NCBI GenBank assembly: GCA_949987565.1
Contig: OX465103.1
Coordinates: 15,943,280 to 16,007,279 of the forward strand
Origin: Luidia sarsii
Taxonomy: Eukaryota > Echinodermata > Asteroidea > Paxillosida > Luidiidae
Length of the DNA: 64,000 nt
Direction: 5' to 3'
Shown here: one piece after another, positions 51,401 through 63,748 of the stretch
Position numbering within the stretch: the first letter of the stretch is position 1
Layout of the letters: the number at the start of each line of letters is the position of its first letter
The notes under the pieces: generated by a model
What the model saw: only the letters and a program-made list of their open reading frames with translations
Databases searched by the model: none
What the model was told of the DNA's origin: nothing
Position numbers and translations under genes: made by a program

Positions 51401-51970
51401 ACACAACAGTCGGACGGCGAGGAGTAACTGCAAAGAAAATTACACTTCGCAAGTTAATATCTCCCTTAATATCATTTTGACGAAGCTAAAACCTGTCATG
51501 CAAATAGCCCTTGAAAATACCTATCTATCAGTGGTAACAAATCTTAAATTGAACATAGCAAGATGATTTTATTATAGAGCAAATAGAACTAACCTCTGTC
51601 AGCTGAGCAGCTTGTGTGTGTAGAGAGACGCACACAACAGTCGGACGGCGAGGAGTAACTGGAAAGAAAATTACACTTCGCAAGTTAATATCTCCCTTAA
51701 TATCATTTTGACGAAGCTAAAACCTGTCATGCAAATAGCCCTTGAAAATACCTATCTATCAGTGGTAACAAATCTTAAATCGAACATAGCAAGATGATTT
51801 TATTATAGAGCAAATAGAACCAACCTCTGTCAGCTGGGCAGCTTGTGTGTGTAAAGATTCGCAAACAACAGTCGGACGGCGAGGAGTAACTGGAAAGAAA
51901 ATGACACTTCGCAAGTTAATATCTCCCTTAATATCATTTTGAAGAAGCTAAAACTTGTCATGCAAAAAGC
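48420..51970 (+). repeat. HOR copy 5, collinear with the 18-mer then truncated
   Basis: The order of markers matches copies 1 and 2 from 48420 to the GATTCGC monomer at 51856, which lies 3436 bp from the start just as in copy 2. Near 51970-52030 it then switches to an ATCATTATATTATCAAG/GCTTGTATGTG monomer type otherwise seen only left of 22.1 kb. Private changes include ACCCCCCTAATATC near 49381, GAGCCGTAC near 50702, GGCGAGCAGTAAC near 51185, and GATTCGCAAAC in place of GATTCGCACAC. Confidence 0.8.
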
Positions 51971-54900
51971 CCTTGAAAATACCTATCTATCAGTGGTAAC
52001 AAATCTTAAATCGAACATAGCAAGATCATTATATTATCAAGCAACTAGAACCAACCTCTGTCAGCTGGGCAGCTTGTATGTGTAAAGAGACGCACACAAC
52101 TGTCGGACGGCGAGGAGTAACTGGAAAGAAAATGACATTTCGCAAATTAATATCTCCCTTAATATCATTTTGACGAAGCTAAAACTTGTCATGCAAATAG
52201 CCCTTGAAAATACCTATCTATCAGTGGTAACAAGTCTTAAATCGAACATAGCAAGATGATTATATGATCAAGCAACTAGAACCAACCTCTGTCAGCTGGG
52301 CAGCTCGTGTGTGTAGAGAGACGCACACAACCGTCGGACGGCGAGGAGTAACTGGAAAGAAAATTACACTTTGCAAGTTAATATCTCCCTTAATATCATT
52401 TTGACGAAGCTAAAACTTGGCACGCAAATAGACCTTGAAAATACCTGTCTATCAGTGGTAACAAATCTTAAATCGAACATAGCAAGATGATTATATGATC
52501 AAGCAACTAGAACCAACCTCTGTCAGCTGGGCAGCTTGTGTGTGTAAAGAGCCGCACACAACAGTCGGACGGCGAGGAGTAACTGGAAAGAAAATGACAC
52601 TTCGCAAGTTAATATCTCCCTTAATATCATTTTGACGAAGCTAAAACTTGTCATGCAAAAAGCCCTTGAAAATACCTATCTATCAGTGGTAACAAATCTT
52701 AAATCGAACATAGCAAGATGATTATATGATCAAGCAACTAGAACCAACCTCTGTCAGCTGGGCAGCTTGTGTGTGTAAAGAGCCGCACACAACAGTCGGA
52801 CGGCGAGAAGTAACTGGAAAGAAAATGACACTTCGCAAGTTAATATCTCCCTTAATATCATTTTGACGAAGCTAAAACTTGTCATGCAAAAAGCCCTTGA
52901 AAATACCTATCTATCAGTGGTAACAAATCTTAAATCGAACATAGCAAGATGATTATATGATCAAGCAACTAGAACCAACCTCTGTCAGCTGGGCAGCTTG
53001 TGTGTGTAGAGAGACGCACACAACAGTCGGACGGCGAGAAGTAACTGGAAAGAAAATGACACTTCGCAAGTTAATATCTCCCTTAATATCATTTTGACGA
53101 AGCTAAAACTTGTCATGCAAAAAGCCCTTGAAAATACCTATCTATCAGTGGTAAAAAATGTTAAATCGAACATAGCAAGATGATTATATGATCAAGCAAC
53201 TAGAACCAACCTCTGTCAGCTGGGCAGCTTGTGTGTGTAGAGAGACGCACACAACAGTCGGTCGGCGAGAAGTAACTGGAAAGAAAATTACACTTTGCAA
53301 GTTAATATCTCCCTTAATATCATTTTGACGAAGCTAAAACTTGTCATGCAAAAAGCCCTTGAAAATACCTATCTATCAGTGGTAACAAATCTTAAATCGA
53401 ACATAGCAAGATGATTTTATTATAGAGCAACTAGAACTAACCTCTGTCAGCTGAAGAGCTTGTGTGTGTAAAGAGCCGCACACAACAGTCGGACGGCGAG
53501 AAGTAACTGGAAAGAAAATGACACTTCGCAAGTTAATATCTCCCTTAATATCATTTTGACGAAGCTAAAACTTGTCATGCAAAAAGCCCTTGAAAATACC
53601 TATCTATCAGTGGTAACAAATCTTAAATCGAACATAGCAAGATGATTATATGATCAAGCTACTAAAACCAACCTATGTCAGCTGGGCAGCTTGTGTGTGT
53701 AGAGAGACGCACACAACAGTCGGTCGGCGAGAAGTAACTGGAAAGAAAATGACAATTTTCAAGTTAATATCTCCCTTAATATCATTTTGACGAAGCTTAA
53801 ATTTGTCATGCAAATAGACCTTAAAAATACCTTTCTATCAGTGGTAAAAAATCTTAAATCGAAGACAGCAAGATGATTTTATTATAGAGCAACTAGAACT
53901 AACCTCTGTCAACTGGGCAGCTTGTGCGTGTAAAGAACCGCAAACAATAGTCGGACGGCGAGGAGTAACTGGAAAGAAAATGACACTTCGCAAGTTAAAA
54001 TCTCCCTTAATATCATTTTGACGAAGCTAAAACTTGTCATGCAAATAGCCCTTGAAAATACATATTTATCAGTGGTAACAAGTCTTAAATCGAACATAGA
54101 AAGATCATTATATGATCAAGCAACTAGAACCAACCTCTGTCAGCTGGGCAGCTCGTGTGTGTAGAGAGACGCACACAACAGTCGGACGGCGAGGAGTAAC
54201 TGGAAAGAAAATGACACTTTGCAAGTTAATATCTCCCTTAATATCATTTTGACGAAGCTAAAACTTGGCACGCAAATAGACCTTGAAAATACCTGTCTAT
54301 CAGTGGTAAAAAATCTTAAATCGAACATAGCAAGATGATTTTATTATAGAGCAACTAGAACTAACCTCTGTCAGCTGAAGAGCTTGGGTGTGTAAAGAGC
54401 CGCACACAACAGTCGGACGGCGAGGAGTAACTGGAAAGAAAATGACACTTCGCAAGTTAATATCTCCCTTAATATCATTTTGACGAAGCTAAAACTTGTC
54501 ATGCAAAAAGCCCTTGAAAATACCTATCTATCAGTGGTAACAAATCTTAAATCGAACATAGCAAGATGATTATATGATCAAGCAACTAGAACCAACCTCT
54601 GTCAGCTGGGAAGCTTGTGTGTGTAAAGAGCCGCACACAACAGTCGGACGGCGAGAAGTAACTGGAAAGAAAATGACACTTCGCAAGTTAATATCTCCCT
54701 TAATATCATTTTGACGAAGCTAAAACTTGTCATGCAAAAAGCCCTTGAAAATACCTATCTATCAGTGGTAACAAATCTTAAATCGAACATAGCAAGATGA
54801 TTATATGATCAAGCTACTAAAACCAACCTATGTCAGCTGGGCAGCTTGTGTGTGTAGAGAGACGCACACAACAGTCGGTCGGCGAGAAGTAACTGGAAAG

Positions 54901-57215
54901 AAAATGACACTTTGCAAGTTAATATCTCCCTTAATATCATTTTGACGAAGCTTAAATTTGTCATGCAAATAGACCTTAAAAATACCTTTCTATCAGTGGT
55001 AAAAAATCTTAAATCGAAGACAGCAAGATGATTTTATTATAGAGCAAATAGAACTAACCTCTGTCAGCTGAGCAGCTTGTGTGTGTAGAGAGACGCACAC
55101 AACAGTCGGACGGCGAGGAGTAACTGGAAAGAAAATTACACTTCGCAAGTTAATATCTCCCTTAATATCATTTTGACGAAGCTAAAACCTGTCATGCAAA
55201 TAGCCCTTGAAAATACCTATCTATCAGTGGTAACAAATCTTAAATCGAACATAGCAAGATGATTTTATTATAGAGCAAATAGAACCAACCTCTGTCAGCT
55301 GGGCAGCTTGTGTGTGTAAAGATTCGCAAACAACAGTCGGACGGCGAGGAGTAACTGGAAAGAAAATGACACTTCGCAAGTTAATATCTCCCTTAATATC
55401 ATTTTGAAGAAGCTAAAACTTGTCATGCAAAAAGCCCTTGAAAATACCTATCTATCAGTGGTAACAAATCTTAAATCGAACATAGCAAGATCATTATATT
55501 ATCAAGCAACTAGAACCAACCTCTGTCAGCTGGGCAGCTTGTATGTGTAAAGAGACGCACACAACTGTCGGACGGCGAGGAGTAACTGGAAAGAAAATGA
55601 CATTTCGCAAATTAATATCTCCCTTAATATCATTTTGACGAAGCTAAAACTTGTCATGCAAATAGCCCTTGAAAATACCTATCTATCAGTGGTAACAAGT
55701 CTTAAATCGAACATAGCAAGATGATTATATGATCAAGCAACTAGAACCAACCTCTGTCAGCTGGGCAGCTCGTGTGTGTAGAGAGACGCACACAACCGTC
55801 GGACGGCGAGGAGTAACTGGAAAGAAAATTACACTTTGCAAGTTAATATCTCCCTTAATATCATTTTGACGAAGCTAAAACTTGGCACGCAAATAGACCT
55901 TGAAAATACCTGTCTATCAGTGGTAACAAATCTTAAATCGAACATAGCAAGATGATTATATGATCAAGCAACTAGAACCAACCTCTGTCAGCTGGGCAGC
56001 TTGTGTGTGTAAAGAGCCGCACACAACAGTCGGACGGCGAGGAGTAACTGGAAAGAAAATGACACTTCGCAAGTTAATATCTCCCTTAATATCATTTTGA
56101 CGAAGCTAAAACTTGTCATGCAAAAAGCCCTTGAAAATACCTATCTATCAGTGGTAACAAATCTTAAATCGAACATAGCAAGATGATTATATGATCAAGC
56201 AACTAGAACCAACCTCTGTCAGCTGGGCAGCTTGTGTGTGTAAAGAGCCGCACACAACAGTCGGACGGCGAGAAGTAACTGGAAAGAAAATGACACTTCG
56301 CAAGTTAATATCTCCCTTAATATCATTTTGACGAAGCTAAAACTTGTCATGCAAAAAGCCCTTGAAAATACCTATCTATCAGTGGTAACAAATCTTAAAT
56401 CGAACATAGCAAGATGATTATATGATCAAGCAACTAGAACCAACCTCTGTCAGCTGGGCAGCTTGTGTGTGTAGAGAGACGCACACAACAGTCGGACGGC
56501 GAGAAGTAACTGGAAAGAAAATGACACTTCGCAAGTTAATATCTCCCTTAATATCATTTTGACGAAGCTAAAACTTGTCATGCAAAAAGCCCTTGAAAAT
56601 ACCTATCTATCAGTGGTAAAAAATGTTAAATCGAACATAGCAAGATGATTATATGATCAAGCAACTAGAACCAACCTCTGTCAGCTGGGCAGCTTGTGTG
56701 TGTAGAGAGACGCACACAACAGTCGGTCGGCGAGAAGTAACTGGAAAGAAAATTACACTTTGCAAGTTAATATCTCCCTTAATATCATTTTGACGAAGCT
56801 AAAACTTGTCATGCAAAAAGCCCTTGAAAATACCTATCTATCAGTGGTAACAAATCTTAAATCGAACATAGCAAGATGATTTTATTATAGAGCAACTAGA
56901 ACTAACCTCTGTCAGCTGAAGAGCTTGTGTGTGTAAAGAGCCGCACACAACAGTCGGACGGCGAGAAGTAACTGGAAAGAAAATGACACTTCGCAAGTTA
57001 ATATCTCCCTTAATATCATTTTGACGAAGCTAAAACTTGTCATGCAAAAAGCCCTTGAAAATACCTATCTATCAGTGGTAACAAATCTTAAATCGAACAT
57101 AGCAAGATGATTATATGATCAAGCTACTAAAACCAACCTATGTCAGCTGGGCAGCTTGTGTGTGTAGAGAGACGCACACAACAGTCGGTCGGCGAGAAGT
57201 AACTGGAAAGAAAAT
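51560..57215 (+). repeat. 15-monomer offset repeat (3465 bp)
   Basis: About 51560-53750 recurs at about 55025-57215 at an offset of 3465 bp (15 x 231). Shared markers are CAGCTGAGCAGC (51601/55066), GATTCGCAAAC (51856/55321), GCTTGTATGTGTAAAGAG (about 52072/55537), ACAACCGTCGG (about 52328/55793), and GTAAAAAATGTTAAATC (about 53152/56617). Homology breaks on the left where AAATTGAACATAGC faces AAATCGAAGACAGC. It breaks on the right where GACAATTTTCAAG faces TTACACTTTGCAAG. Confidence 0.82.
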
Positions 57216-60200
57216 TACACTTTGCAAGTTAATATCTCCCTTAATATCATTTTGACGAAGCTTAAATTTGTCATGCAAATAGACCTTAAAAATACCTTTC
57301 TATCAGTGGTAAAAAATCTTAAATCGAAGACAGCAAGATGATTTTATTATAGAGCAACTAGAACTAACCTCTGTCAACTGGGCAGCTTGTGCGTGTAAAG
57401 AATCGCAAACAATAGTCGGACGGCGAGGAGTGACTGGAAAGAAAATGACACTTCGCAAGTTAAAATCTCCCTTAATATCATTTTGACGAAGCTAAAACTT
57501 GTCATGCAAATAGACCTTGAAAATACCTGTCTATCAGTGGTAAAAAATCTTAAATCGAACATAGCAAGATGATTTTATTATAGAGCAACTAGAACTAACC
57601 TCTGTCAGCTGAAGAGCTTGAGTGTGTAAAGAGCCGCACACAACAGTCGGATGGCGAGGAGTAACTGGAAAGAAAATGACACTTCGCAAGTTAATATCTC
57701 CCTTAATATCATTTTGACGAAGCTAAAACTTGTCATGCAAAAAGCCCTTGAAAATACCTATCTATCAGTGGTAACAAATCTTAAATCGAACATAGCAAGA
57801 TGACTATATGATCAAGCAACTAGAACCAACCTCTGTCAGCTGGGCAGCTTGTGTGTGTAAAGAGCCGCACACAACAGTCGGACGGCGAGAAGTAACTGGA
57901 AAGAAAATGACACTTCGCAAGTTAATATCTCCCTTAATATCATTTTGACGAAGCTAAAACTTGTCATGCAAAATGCCCTTGTAAATACCTATCTATCAGT
58001 GGTAACAAATCTTAAATCGAACATAGCAAGATGATTATATGATCAAGCTACTAAAACCAACCTATGTCAGCTGGGCAGCTTGTGTGTGTAGAGAGACGCA
58101 CACAACAGTCGGACGGCGAGGAGTAACTGGAAAGAAAATTACACTTTGCAAGTTAATATCTCCCTTAATATCATTTTGACGAAGCTAAAACTTGGCACGC
58201 AAATAGACCTTGAAAATACCTGTCTATCAGTGGTAAAAAATCTTAAATCGAACATAGCAAGATGATTTTATTATAGAGCAACTAGAACTAACCTCTGTCA
58301 GCTGAAGAGCTTGGGTGTGTAAAGAGCCGCACACAACAGTCGGACGGCGAGGAGTAACTGGAAAGAAAATGACACTTCGCAAGTTAATATCTCCCTTAAT
58401 ATCATTTTGACGAAGCTAAAACTTGTCATGCAAAATGCCCTTGTAAATACCTATCTATCAGTGGTAACAAATCTTAAATCGAACATAGCAAGATGATTAT
58501 ATGATCAAGCTACTAAAACCAACCTATGTCAGCTGGGCAGCTTGTGTGTGTAGAGAGACGCACACAACAGTCGGACGGCGAGGAGTAACTGGAAAGAAAA
58601 TTACACTTTGCAAGTTAATATCTCCCTTAATATCATTTTGACGAAGCTAAAACTTGGCACGCAAATAGACCTTGAAAATACCTGTCTATCAGTGGTAAAA
58701 AATCTTAAATCGAACATAGCAAGATGATTTTATTATAGAGCAACTAGAACTAACCTCTGTCAGCTGAAGAGCTTGGGTGTGTAAAGAGCCGCACACAACA
58801 GTCGGACGGCGAGAAGTAACTGGAAAGAAAATGACACTTCGCAAGTTAATATCTCCCTTAATATCATTTTGACGAAGCTAAAACTTGTCATGCAAAATGC
58901 CCTTGTAAATACCTATCTATCAGTGGTAACAAATCTTAAATCGAACATAGCAAGATGATTATATGATCAAGCTACTAAAACCAACCTATGTCAGCTGGGC
59001 AGCTTGTGTGTGTAGAGAGACGCACACAACAGTCGGACGGCGAGGAGTAACTGGAAAGAAAATTACACTTTGCAAGTTAATATCTCCCTTAATATCATTT
59101 TGACGAAGCTAAAACTTGGCACGCAAATAGACCTTGAAAATACCTGTCTATCAGTGGTAAAAAATCTTAAATCGAACATAGCAAGATGATTTTATTATAG
59201 AGCAACTAGAACTAACCTCTGTCAGCTGAAGAGCTTGGGTGTGTAAAGAGCCGCACACAACAGTCGGACGGCGAGGAGTAACTGGAAAGAAAATGACACT
59301 TCGCAAGTTAATATCTCCCTTAATATCATTTTGACGAAGCTAAAACTTGTCATGCAAAAAGCCCTTGAAAATACCTATCTATCAGTGGTAACAAATCTTA
59401 AATCGAACATAGCAAGATGATTATATGTTCAAGCAACTAGAACCAACCTCTGTCAGCTGGGCAGCTTGTGTGTGTAGAGAGACGCACACAACAGTCGGTC
59501 GGCGAGAAGTAACTGGAAAGAAAATTACACTTTGCAAGTTAATATCTCCCTTAATATCATTTTGACGAAGCTAAAACTTGTCATGCAAAAAGCCCTTGAA
59601 AATACCTATCTATCAGTGGTAACAAATCTTAAATCGAACATAGCAAGATGATTTTATTATAGAGCAACTAGAACTAACCTCTGTCAGCTGAAGAGCTTGT
59701 GTGTGTAAAGAGCCGCACACAACAGTCGGACGGCGAGAAGTAACTGGAAAGAAAATGACACTTCGCAAGTTAATATCTCCCTTAATATCATTTTGACGAA
59801 GCTAAAACTTGTCATGCAAAAAGCCCTTGAAAATACCTATCTATCAGTGGTAACAAATCTTAAATCGAACATAGCAAGATGATTATATGATCAAGCTACT
59901 AAAACCAACCTATGTCAGCTGGGCAGCTTGTGTGTGTAGAGAGACGCACACAACAGTCGGTCGGCGAGAAGTAACTGGAAAGAAAATGACAATTTTCAAG
60001 TTAATATCTCCCTTAATATCATTTTGACGAAGCTTAAATTTGTCATGCAAATAGACCTTAAAAATACCTTTCTATCAGTGGTAAAAAATCTTAAATCGAA
60101 GACAGCAAGATGATTTTATTATAGAGCAACTAGAACTAACCTCTGTCAACTGGGCAGCTTGTGCGTGTAAAGAACCGCAAACAATAGTCGGACGGCGAGG

Positions 60201-63200
60201 AGTAACTGGAAAGAAAATGACACTTCGCAAGTTAAAATCTCCCTTAATATCATTTTGACGAAGCTAAAACTTGTCATGCAAATAGCCCTTGAAAATACAT
60301 ATTTATCAGTGGTAACAAGTCTTAAATCGAACATAGAAAGATCATTATATGATCAAGCAACTAGAACCAACCTCTGTCAGCTGGGCAGCTCGTGTGTGTA
60401 GAGAGACGCACACAACAGTCGGACGGCGAGGAGTAACTGGAAAGAAAATGACACTTTGCAAGTTAATATCTCCCTTAATATCATTTTGACGAAGCTAAAA
60501 CTTGGCACGCAAATAGACCTTGAAAATACCTGTCTATCAGTGGTAAAAAATCTTAAATCGAACATAGCAAGATGATTTTATTATAGAGCAACTAGAACTA
60601 ACCTCTGTCAGCTGAAGAGCTTGGGTGTGTAAAGAGCCGCACACAACAGTCGGACGGCGAGGAGTAACTGGAAAGAAAATGACACTTCGCAAGTTAATAT
60701 CTCCCTTAATATCATTTTGACGAAGCTAAAACTTGTCATGCAAAAAGCCCTTGAAAATACCTATCTATCAGTGGTAACAAATCTTAAATCGAACATAGCA
60801 AGATGATTATATGATCAAGCAACTAGAACCAACCTCTGTCAGCTGGGAAGCTTGTGTGTGTAAAGAGCCGCACACAACAGTCGGACGGCGAGAAGTAACT
60901 GGAAAGAAAATGACACTTCGCAAGTTAATATCTCCCTTAATATCATTTTGACGAAGCTAAAACTTGTCATGCAAAAAGCCCTTGAAAATACCTATCTATC
61001 AGTGGTAACAAATCTTAAATCGAACATAGCAAGATGATTATATGATCAAGCTACTAAAACCAACCTATGTCAGCTGGGCAGCTTGTGTGTGTAGAGAGAC
61101 GCACACAACAGTCGGTCGGCGAGAAGTAACTGGAAAGAAAATGACACTTTGCAAGTTAATATCTCCCTTAATATCATTTTGACGAAGCTTAAATTTGTCA
61201 TGCAAATAGACCTTAAAAATACCTTTCTATCAGTGGTAAAAAATCTTAAATCGAAGACAGCAAGATGATTTTATTATAGAGCAAATAGAACTAACCTCTG
61301 TCAGCTGAGCAGCTTGTGTGTGTAGAGAGACGCACACAACAGTCGGACGGCGAGGAGTAACTGGAAAGAAAATTACACTTCGCAAGTTAATATCTCCCTT
61401 AATATCATTTTGACGAAGCTAAAACCTGTCATGCAAATAGCCCTTGAAAATACCTATCTATCAGTGGTAACAAATCTTAAATCGAACATAGCAAGATGAT
61501 TTTATTATAGAGCAAATAGAACCAACCTCTGTCAGCTGGGCAGCTTGTGTGTGTAAAGATTCGCAAACAACAGTCGGACGGCGAGGAGTAACTGGAAAGA
61601 AAATGACACTTCGCAAGTTAATATCTCCCTTAATATCATTTTGAAGAAGCTAAAACTTGTCATGCAAAAAGCCCTTGAAAATACCTATCTATCAGTGGTA
61701 ACAAATCTTAAATCGAACATATCAAGATCATTATATTATCAAGCAACTAGAACCAACCTCTGTCAGCTGGGCAGCTTGTATGTGTAAAGAGACGCACACA
61801 ACTGTCGGACGGCGAGGAGTAACTGGAAAGAAAATGACATTTCGCAAATTAATATCTCCCTTAATATCATTTTGACGAAGCTAAAACTTGTCATGCAAAT
61901 AGCCCTTGAAAATACCTATCTATCAGTGGTAACAAGTCTTAAATCGAACATAGCAAGATGATTATATGATCAAGCAACTAGAACCAACCTCTGTCAGCTG
62001 GGCAGCTCGTGTGTGTAGAGAGACGCACACAACCGTCGGACGGCGAGGAGTAACTGGAAAGAAAATTACACTTTGCAAGTTAATATCTCCCTTAATATCA
62101 TTTTGACGAAGCTAAAACTTGGCACGCAAATAGACCTTGAAAATACCTGTCTATCAGTGGTAAAAAATCTTAAATCGAACATAGCAAGATGATTATATGA
62201 TCAAGCAACTAGAACCAACCTCTGTCAGCTGGGCAGCTTGTGTGTGTAAAGAGCCGCACACAACAGTCGGACGGCGAGGAGTAACTGGAAAGAAAATGAC
62301 ACTTCGCAAGTTAATATCTCCCTTAATATCATTTTGACGAAGCTAAAACTTGTCATGCAAAAAGCCCTTGAAAATACCTATCTATCAGTGGTAACAAATC
62401 TTAAATCGAACATAGCAAGATGATTATATGATCAAGCAACTAGAACCAACCTCTGTCAGCTGGGCAGCTTGTGTGTGTAAAGAGCCGCACACAACAGTCG
62501 GACGGCGAGAAGTAACTGGAAAGAAAATGACACTTCGCAAGTTAATATCTCCCTTAATATCATTTTGACGAAGCTAAAACTTGTCATGCAAAAAGCCCTT
62601 GAAAATACCTATCTATCAGTGGTAACAAATCTTAAATCGAACATAGCAAGATGATTATATGATCAAGCAACTAGAACCAACCTCTGTCAGCTGGGCAGCT
62701 TGTGTGTGTAGAGAGACGCACACAACAGTCGGACGGCGAGAAGTAACTGGAAAGAAAATGACACTTCGCAAGTTAATATCTCCCTTAATATCATTTTGAC
62801 GAAGCTAAAACTTGTCATGCAAAAAGCCCTTGAAAATACCTATCTATCAGTGGTAACAAATCTTAAATCGAACATAGCAAGATGATTATATGATCAAGCA
62901 ACTAGAACCAACCTCTGTCAGCTGGGCAGCTTGTGTGTGTAGAGAGACGCACACAACAGTCGGTCGGCGAGAAGTAACTGGAAAGAAAATTACACTTTGC
63001 AAGTTAATATCTCCCTTAATATCATTTTGACGAAGCTAAAACTTGTCATGCAAAAAGCCCTTGAAAATACCTATCTATCAGTGGTAACAAATCTTAAATC
63101 GAACATAGCAAGATGATTTTATTATAGAGCAACTAGAACTAACCTCTGTCAGCTGAAGAGCTTGTGTGTGTAAAGAGCCGCACACAACAGTCGGACGGCG

Positions 63201-63748
63201 AGAAGTAACTGGAAAGAAAATGACACTTCGCAAGTTAATATCTCCCTTAATATCATTTTGACGAAGCTAAAACTTGTCATGCAAAAAGCCCTTGAAAATA
63301 CCTATCTATCAGTGGTAACAAATCTTAAATCGAACATAGCAAGATGATTATATGATGAAGCTACTAAAACCAACCTATGTCAGCTGGGCAGCTTGTGTGT
63401 GTAGAGAGACGCACACAACAGTCGGTCGGCGAGAAGTAACTGGAAAGAAAATGACACTTTGCAAGTTAATATCTCCCTTAATATCATTTTGACGAAGCTT
63501 AAATTTGTCATGCAAATAGACCTTAAAAATACCTTTCTATCAGTGGTAAAAAATCTTAAATCGAAGACAGCAAGATGATTTTATTATAGAGCAACTAGAA
63601 CTAACCTCTGTCAACTGGGCAGCTTGTGCGTGTAAAGAACCGCAAACAATAGTCGGACGGCGAGGAGTGACTGGAAAGAAAATGACACTTCGCAAGTTAA
63701 AATCTCCCTTAATATCATTTTGACGAAGCTAAAACTTGTCATGCAAAT
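53192..63748 (+). repeat. 27-monomer offset repeat (6237 bp)
   Basis: About 53192-57511 recurs at about 59429-63748 at an offset of exactly 6237 bp (27 x 231). Shared markers include GACAATTTTCAAG (53752/59989), CATATTTATCAGTGG (about 54061/60298), GGGAAGCTTG (about 54608/60845), CAGCTGAGCAGC (55066/61303), and GAGGAGTGACTGG (about 57425/63662). Differences seen are few: ACATAGCAAG against ACATATCAAG near 61718, GTAACAAATC against GTAAAAAATC near 62160, and GATCAAGC against GATGAAGC near 63355. Confidence 0.85.
57971..59355 (+). repeat. Triplicated dimer, 3 x 462 bp
   Basis: Three consecutive two-monomer units start at 57971, 58433 and 58895. Each holds AAATGCCCTTGTAAATACC, then AGCTACTAAAACCAACC, then TTGGCACGCAAATAGACC, then GCTTGGGTGTG (58315, 58777, 59239). 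The variant AAATGCCCTTGTAAATACC occurs nowhere else in the window. The only difference noticed among units is GGCGAGAAG against GGCGAGGAG near 58809. The series ends near 59355, where AAAAAGCCCTTG returns. This is a very recent local amplification. Confidence 0.88.
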
